Below, piece by piece: positions 61,087 to 64,000 of a stretch of 64,000 bases of DNA; within the stretch, counting starts at the first letter, position 1; each line of letters opens with the position of its first letter. Origin of the DNA: Terriglobus albidus (GTDB taxonomy: Bacteria; Acidobacteriota; Terriglobia; Terriglobales; Acidobacteriaceae). The notes beneath the pieces are model-generated. The model did not search any database, was not told the origin of the DNA, and saw only the letters and a program-made list of their open reading frames with translations. The stretch is from positions 368,939-432,938 of the forward strand of contig NZ_JAGTAS010000056.1 of the NCBI RefSeq assembly GCF_025685425.1, read 5' to 3'. Made by a program: the position numbers and the translations under genes.

Positions 61087-63369
61087 TCAACGGCTCGCAA
61101 TCCAATTTGCCGCCGAATGCCCGTAATTCACCTGGAAGGTTCCCGGCGCCGCCTGCACAACCGCATAAGAAAGGCCTGCTACAGTTCGCTTTTGCCACTG
61201 GACGGTCGCTCCATTGAGCGAAATGGTAGTCAAATCACCGGCGGAGGAGTGGATCGGTAGCATTGCTTCGATGCCACTTCCTCCGATTCCCACGTCGATT
61301 GAAAAAGAAAGCTGGCAGTTTGACCATTTGAGATCCCGAAACCGGGAAGCATTCCGTCCGTCAAGCCATTTCAATAGCTGTGCAGCAGTAATGATCGGGA
61401 CGTGATGTTTTTGTGCTGATGAGATGATGGCGTCAGCGCCGGGAGACTTTACCTCATCGTTATGCATATTGGCGGTGAATACGCCGAAGTACTCCTCGCT
61501 TCCCAGCGCATTCGCGAGGAGCGTATCAATCGTGAATGGATAGCTCTGTTTTGATTCGTCTGTCATCTGGGTGGCAGCTTGATAGACATCAATCACGCTC
61601 CCATCACGGCGGGCAAAGCGCATCGGGAACCCAGAGCCGGTAAATAACCCCGGCGTATCTTTGACCCACTTCGGGGGCCAGTAGTAGTAGTTCGTATCGA
61701 GCCGAATCCTGTGGTTCAACTCTACTTGTGGCTGCGTATCGTAATCGCCCCAGGTGATGCAATCAGTCCGGTTGCTGACAGGAGGCGGAACATTGGGATA
61801 CTTTGCGGCAAAACCCTGAAGTTGCTGCAAATAGAGATCGTTTACAAATTCGCGATCGATTTCTCGTCTTACAACACCGTCGCTCTCTCGAACCTGATGG
61901 GCCGGCCAATCTGTGCATGCTGTATAAACGTGCAATCCGATCTCGAATCCCTGCTTCACGAAGTCGTCAGCTTGTTTCGAAGAGATTGATCCGACAAAAA
62001 TATGCGAGGTCGCACGGATGCACTCCCATTTTTCGAGTGAACAGTTGCTGGCGCTTTTGCGTTGATAGTTACGGAAGCGTCCCGCCGTTCCTCCATGTCC
62101 ATGATCGTCCCCGGTCATAACGATGACGGCCTTGAGACCGCGGGGCAAATACCAGAAATGCGGAAGCGGTGTTTTGTTCGCATTAAAGGTGATGATCAAG
62201 TTGGCCAGCAGCCGTTGTTGTATGTCCGCTTGCGGAATCGCAATCACTTCTCGGGCCACCCAATCTGGTTGGGGATCCTTTTCGTTCGCCCCATAAAACA
62301 GGTCATCTGACCGTATCGGCGGGATACCATCTCGTTCATGTGCCGACCACTCGGGATTACCCTGGCGCGTATAGACAACGGACTTTGCCAGATCGTAGCT
62401 AAACACGATGACATTGCCGGCGCCAAGCGTTACAGAACTGACCGCGGGGAATTGAGTCGCAGTTTTGGCATCCGTATACAACGTGGCAAATACGGTCGTT
62501 TTATCAGCAGTGAATAGATCGGCGTCGCCATGGAACTGGATCGCCTGCTGAATCAACCCGGCGCCCGCTGGAGTCTTCGAGTTGATGCGCAAATAACCGC
62601 CATGCTGAACTGCCTTGTCCGCTTCGGAAGTTGGCGGATTAAACCCGAAGCTCTCCGCAAGTTTTCGGGATGGCCGCATTGCGATCAGTGTTCCACCGCT
62701 TCGCACCCAGCCGGCCAATATCTGGATCTGGCTCGTATCGACAGGCATTTCCCCCAGAAGCACGATGTCATGGCTGGCGAGTTCCTGTGCGGAAAGCTGC
62801 GTTATGTCTTCGACGTCAAACTCATTCAATCCTTCATTGCGAAGAATCTCCGCATAGTATTGGCTGAAGCCATTTGCCTTACTGGTGACAAGCAGGATGG
62901 GGCCGTCTGGCCCTTGTTCCGGCGATCCGGCAGCCGCAACGCCGGTCGTGAACCGCCATTTCATGTCTCCCGCCAGGGAACGATTGTGCTGATCGAGGAG
63001 GCCTTGTTTGCCTCCCCGCAGTGTTACCTCATAGGTGGAACCCTGGCTCAATGCGGCGAGGGGCGTGAGAACGGCCTTGTTTGTTGCATCGTCGTAAGAG
63101 ACCGTCGCCGGAATGCTCCTGCCCTGTTCATCACGCAAGCTGAAGGTCCCCGGAAGTATCGTTTCGGGTGACATCGGCTTATTGAAGGCTAATGTGATCG
63201 GTTCCTGGGGCTCGACACCTACCTCGCCGGCGTAAGGGCTGGCAACCACGACTCGTGGCACGGTAGTAAAACCACGGAGCAGCGGTGCGACCAAGACAAC
63301 GCATATCACTGCGAAGAGGAGAGCGGCAGCAATCGCGAAGCTCCCCCTGATCTTGAGATCCGAAGTCAC
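61087..63369 (-). CDS. Membrane-anchored protein with Ig-like, amidotransferase-like and deacetylase-like domains
   Basis: A 760-aa protein. An N-terminal helix (SFAIAAALLFAVICVVLVAPLL, residues 10-31) anchors the rest outside the cytoplasm. A Big_5/SbsA-type Ig domain follows at about 40-145 (FNKPMSPETILPGTFSL). Residues 155-235 look like a class I amidotransferase/ThuA-like fold (HDIVLLGEMPVDTSQ). About 405-660 resembles a NodB-type polysaccharide deacetylase with TGDDHGHGG (418-427) and EIGLHVYTA (476-484). GTG start with AAGGAGGGA five bases upstream. The domain calls are by eye. Confidence 0.75.
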   Translation of the reverse strand: MTSDLKIRGSFAIAAALLFAVICVVLVAPLLRGFTTVPRVVVASPYAGEVGVEPQEPITLAFNKPMSPETILPGTFSLRDEQGRSIPATVSYDDATNKAVLTPLAALSQGSTYEVTLRGGKQGLLDQHNRSLAGDMKWRFTTGVAAAGSPEQGPDGPILLVTSKANGFSQYYAEILRNEGLNEFDVEDITQLSAQELASHDIVLLGEMPVDTSQIQILAGWVRSGGTLIAMRPSRKLAESFGFNPPTSEADKAVQHGGYLRINSKTPAGAGLIQQAIQFHGDADLFTADKTTVFATLYTDAKTATQFPAVSSVTLGAGNVIVFSYDLAKSVVYTRQGNPEWSAHERDGIPPIRSDDLFYGANEKDPQPDWVAREVIAIPQADIQQRLLANLIITFNANKTPLPHFWYLPRGLKAVIVMTGDDHGHGGTAGRFRNYQRKSASNCSLEKWECIRATSHIFVGSISSKQADDFVKQGFEIGLHVYTACTDWPAHQVRESDGVVRREIDREFVNDLYLQQLQGFAAKYPNVPPPVSNRTDCITWGDYDTQPQVELNHRIRLDTNYYYWPPKWVKDTPGLFTGSGFPMRFARRDGSVIDVYQAATQMTDESKQSYPFTIDTLLANALGSEEYFGVFTANMHNDEVKSPGADAIISSAQKHHVPIITAAQLLKWLDGRNASRFRDLKWSNCQLSFSIDVGIGGSGIEAMLPIHSSAGDLTTISLNGATVQWQKRTVAGLSYAVVQAAPGTFQVNYGHSAANWIASR

Positions 63370-63430
63370 AGCTCCCTCCTTAGCGCCGTTCGTCGTTCTG
63401 GTCAGGGTACAAAGACCGCCTTGCCATGGC

Positions 63431-63463
63431 GCATAAGCTTATGCAATTTGTGAACCAAATTGC
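63431..63463. promoter_or_regulatory. Two adjoining palindromes upstream of the 760-aa protein gene
   Basis: GCATAAGCTTATGC (63431-63444) is a perfect 14-bp palindrome. It runs directly into GCAATTTG-tgaac-CAAATTGC (63443-63463). Both lie 60-95 bp upstream of the GTG start on the minus strand, where a repressor or activator could bind. Confidence 0.45.
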
Positions 63464-63627
63464 CAGTGCACCTGTAAGTTATTTGTTTTGATAATTTGCG
63501 GGCGAGAAATCGTGAAGGCGAGCCAGGGCGTTATTGAACATTGCAAAACACTGCATACATCGAACTGCGGTGGATACGATAGTTTTCACCGTCCAGAGAT
63601 TGTCTTCGTCAAGAGTGCGGGATAGTT

Positions 63628-63741
63628 AGAGCGTTTTCCCTGTAGGTGTAGCCCAGAGCATCCGCCTCTATGGGCGTTTTCCGCAATGAAAACGCCGCTG
63701 CACGCCTCTTCCGGGATACCTAGCAACAGGGAAAATGCTCT
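63628..63741 (+). repeat. 113-bp palindromic repeat, copy H
   Basis: Complete copy with arms AGAGCGTTTTCCCTGT and ACAGGGAAAATGCTCT and the internal GGGCGTTTTC/GAAAACGCC stem. It ends 19 bp before the 3' end of tRNA-Ser. Confidence 0.93.
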
Positions 63742-63760
63742 AAATTATTGAGGGGAAGGA

Positions 63761-63848
63761 TGGCGGAGAGACAGGGATTCGAACCCTGGATACCTTGCGG
63801 TATACACGCTTTCCAAGCGTGCGCCTTCAGCCACTCGGCCATCTCTCC
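63761..63848 (-). tRNA. tRNA-Ser (GGA)
   Basis: An 88-nt class II tRNA with an encoded CCA end. The acceptor GGAGAGA pairs with TCTCTCC, the anticodon stem-loop is CACGC-TTGGAAA-GCGTG with anticodon GGA, and the T-loop is TTCGAAT. A long variable arm (TATACCGCAAGGTATC) confirms serine identity. It reads UCC and UCU. Confidence 0.97.
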
Positions 63849-63894
63849 GTTGCGGGGGTGCAACATCTCTGAAGGTATCACATCCTGCGCTTCC

Positions 63895-64000
63895 TTACAG
63901 CGCCGGCTGTGCCAGAACGCTCTGATAGTAGCGTTCGTACAGGGGAATGATGTTGGAAGTGCAGAAGCGCTTCTGGGCGGTCTGCCTGGCCGCACGCGAC
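63895..64000 (-). CDS. C-terminus of a glycosyltransferase, possibly BshA (partial)
   Basis: Only the last 34 codons are in the window; the gene continues past the right edge. The readable end (RQTAQKRFCTSNIIPLYERY, then YQSVLAQPAL) has the pattern of the C-terminal helix of GT4 glycosyltransferases, with the RFCTxxIIPxYExYY form seen in BshA, the GlcNAc-malate synthase of bacillithiol synthesis. The short length makes this tentative. tRNA-Ser lies just downstream. Confidence 0.5.
   Translation of the reverse strand, partial: SRAARQTAQKRFCTSNIIPLYERYYQSVLAQPAL

Overview
The window looks like a chromosomal segment from a member of the Acidobacteriota, most probably family Acidobacteriaceae (Terriglobus/Granulicella/Edaphobacter-like). 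This is inferred from family content. It holds an orphan duplicated FtsX/MacB-type permease of the kind abundant in that phylum, an Oar-like TonB-dependent receptor with an N-terminal carboxypeptidase-regulatory domain, many Tat-exported sugar oxidoreductases and isomerases, and GC-rich codon use with short hairpins between genes. No phage, plasmid, insertion sequence, rRNA operon or true CRISPR array was found.

Layout. 0-13 kb: orphan permease, secreted protein, long-chain acyl-CoA ligase, HAD acid phosphatase, deoC, two MFS transporters, hpt, lgt-like gene and a SprT-like metallopeptidase. 13-22 kb: secreted GH20 hexosaminidase, two exported proteins (one with TPRs), uvrA and an exported acetamidase/formamidase-like protein. 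22-34 kb: two APC amino-acid permeases flanking a class A beta-lactamase, a CCA-adding-enzyme-like nucleotidyltransferase with a histone-H1-like tail, ileS-lspA and a TonB-family protein. At 34.1-34.8 kb there is a UdgX-type uracil-DNA glycosylase.

34.9-50.1 kb is a carbohydrate-oxidation island. A ROK repressor, a TIM-barrel isomerase and a Gfo/Idh/MocA oxidoreductase run leftward. A TonB-dependent receptor, an MlrC-like protein, a second Gfo/Idh/MocA oxidoreductase and two more TIM-barrel proteins run rightward. A DUF1080 (3-keto-disaccharide hydrolase family) protein, a cytochrome c and a PQQ dehydrogenase follow on the minus strand. Together they suggest uptake and oxidation of glycosides through 3-keto intermediates plus a periplasmic quinoprotein respiratory branch.

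50.6-64 kb: aldo/keto reductase, an exported protein with a duplicated module, the imuA-imuB-dnaE2 mutasome with a small membrane-protein gene at its end, an alkyltransferase-like gene, a YciI-like gene, a large membrane-anchored Ig/deacetylase-like protein, tRNA-Ser(GGA), and the C-terminus of a glycosyltransferase (possibly bshA).

The most unusual structure is a dispersed palindromic repeat of about 113 bp. At least eight copies are present: two at the left edge, one at 13.1 kb, a tandem triplet at 50.2-50.6 kb, one at 60.9 kb and one at 63.6 kb. Each has 15-16 bp terminal inverted repeats and an internal GCGTTTTC/GAAAACGC hairpin. A diverged element at 9257-9410 has the same architecture with different terminal sequence. 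No transposase is in the window. The elements sit directly against gene starts or ends and may supply translation signals.
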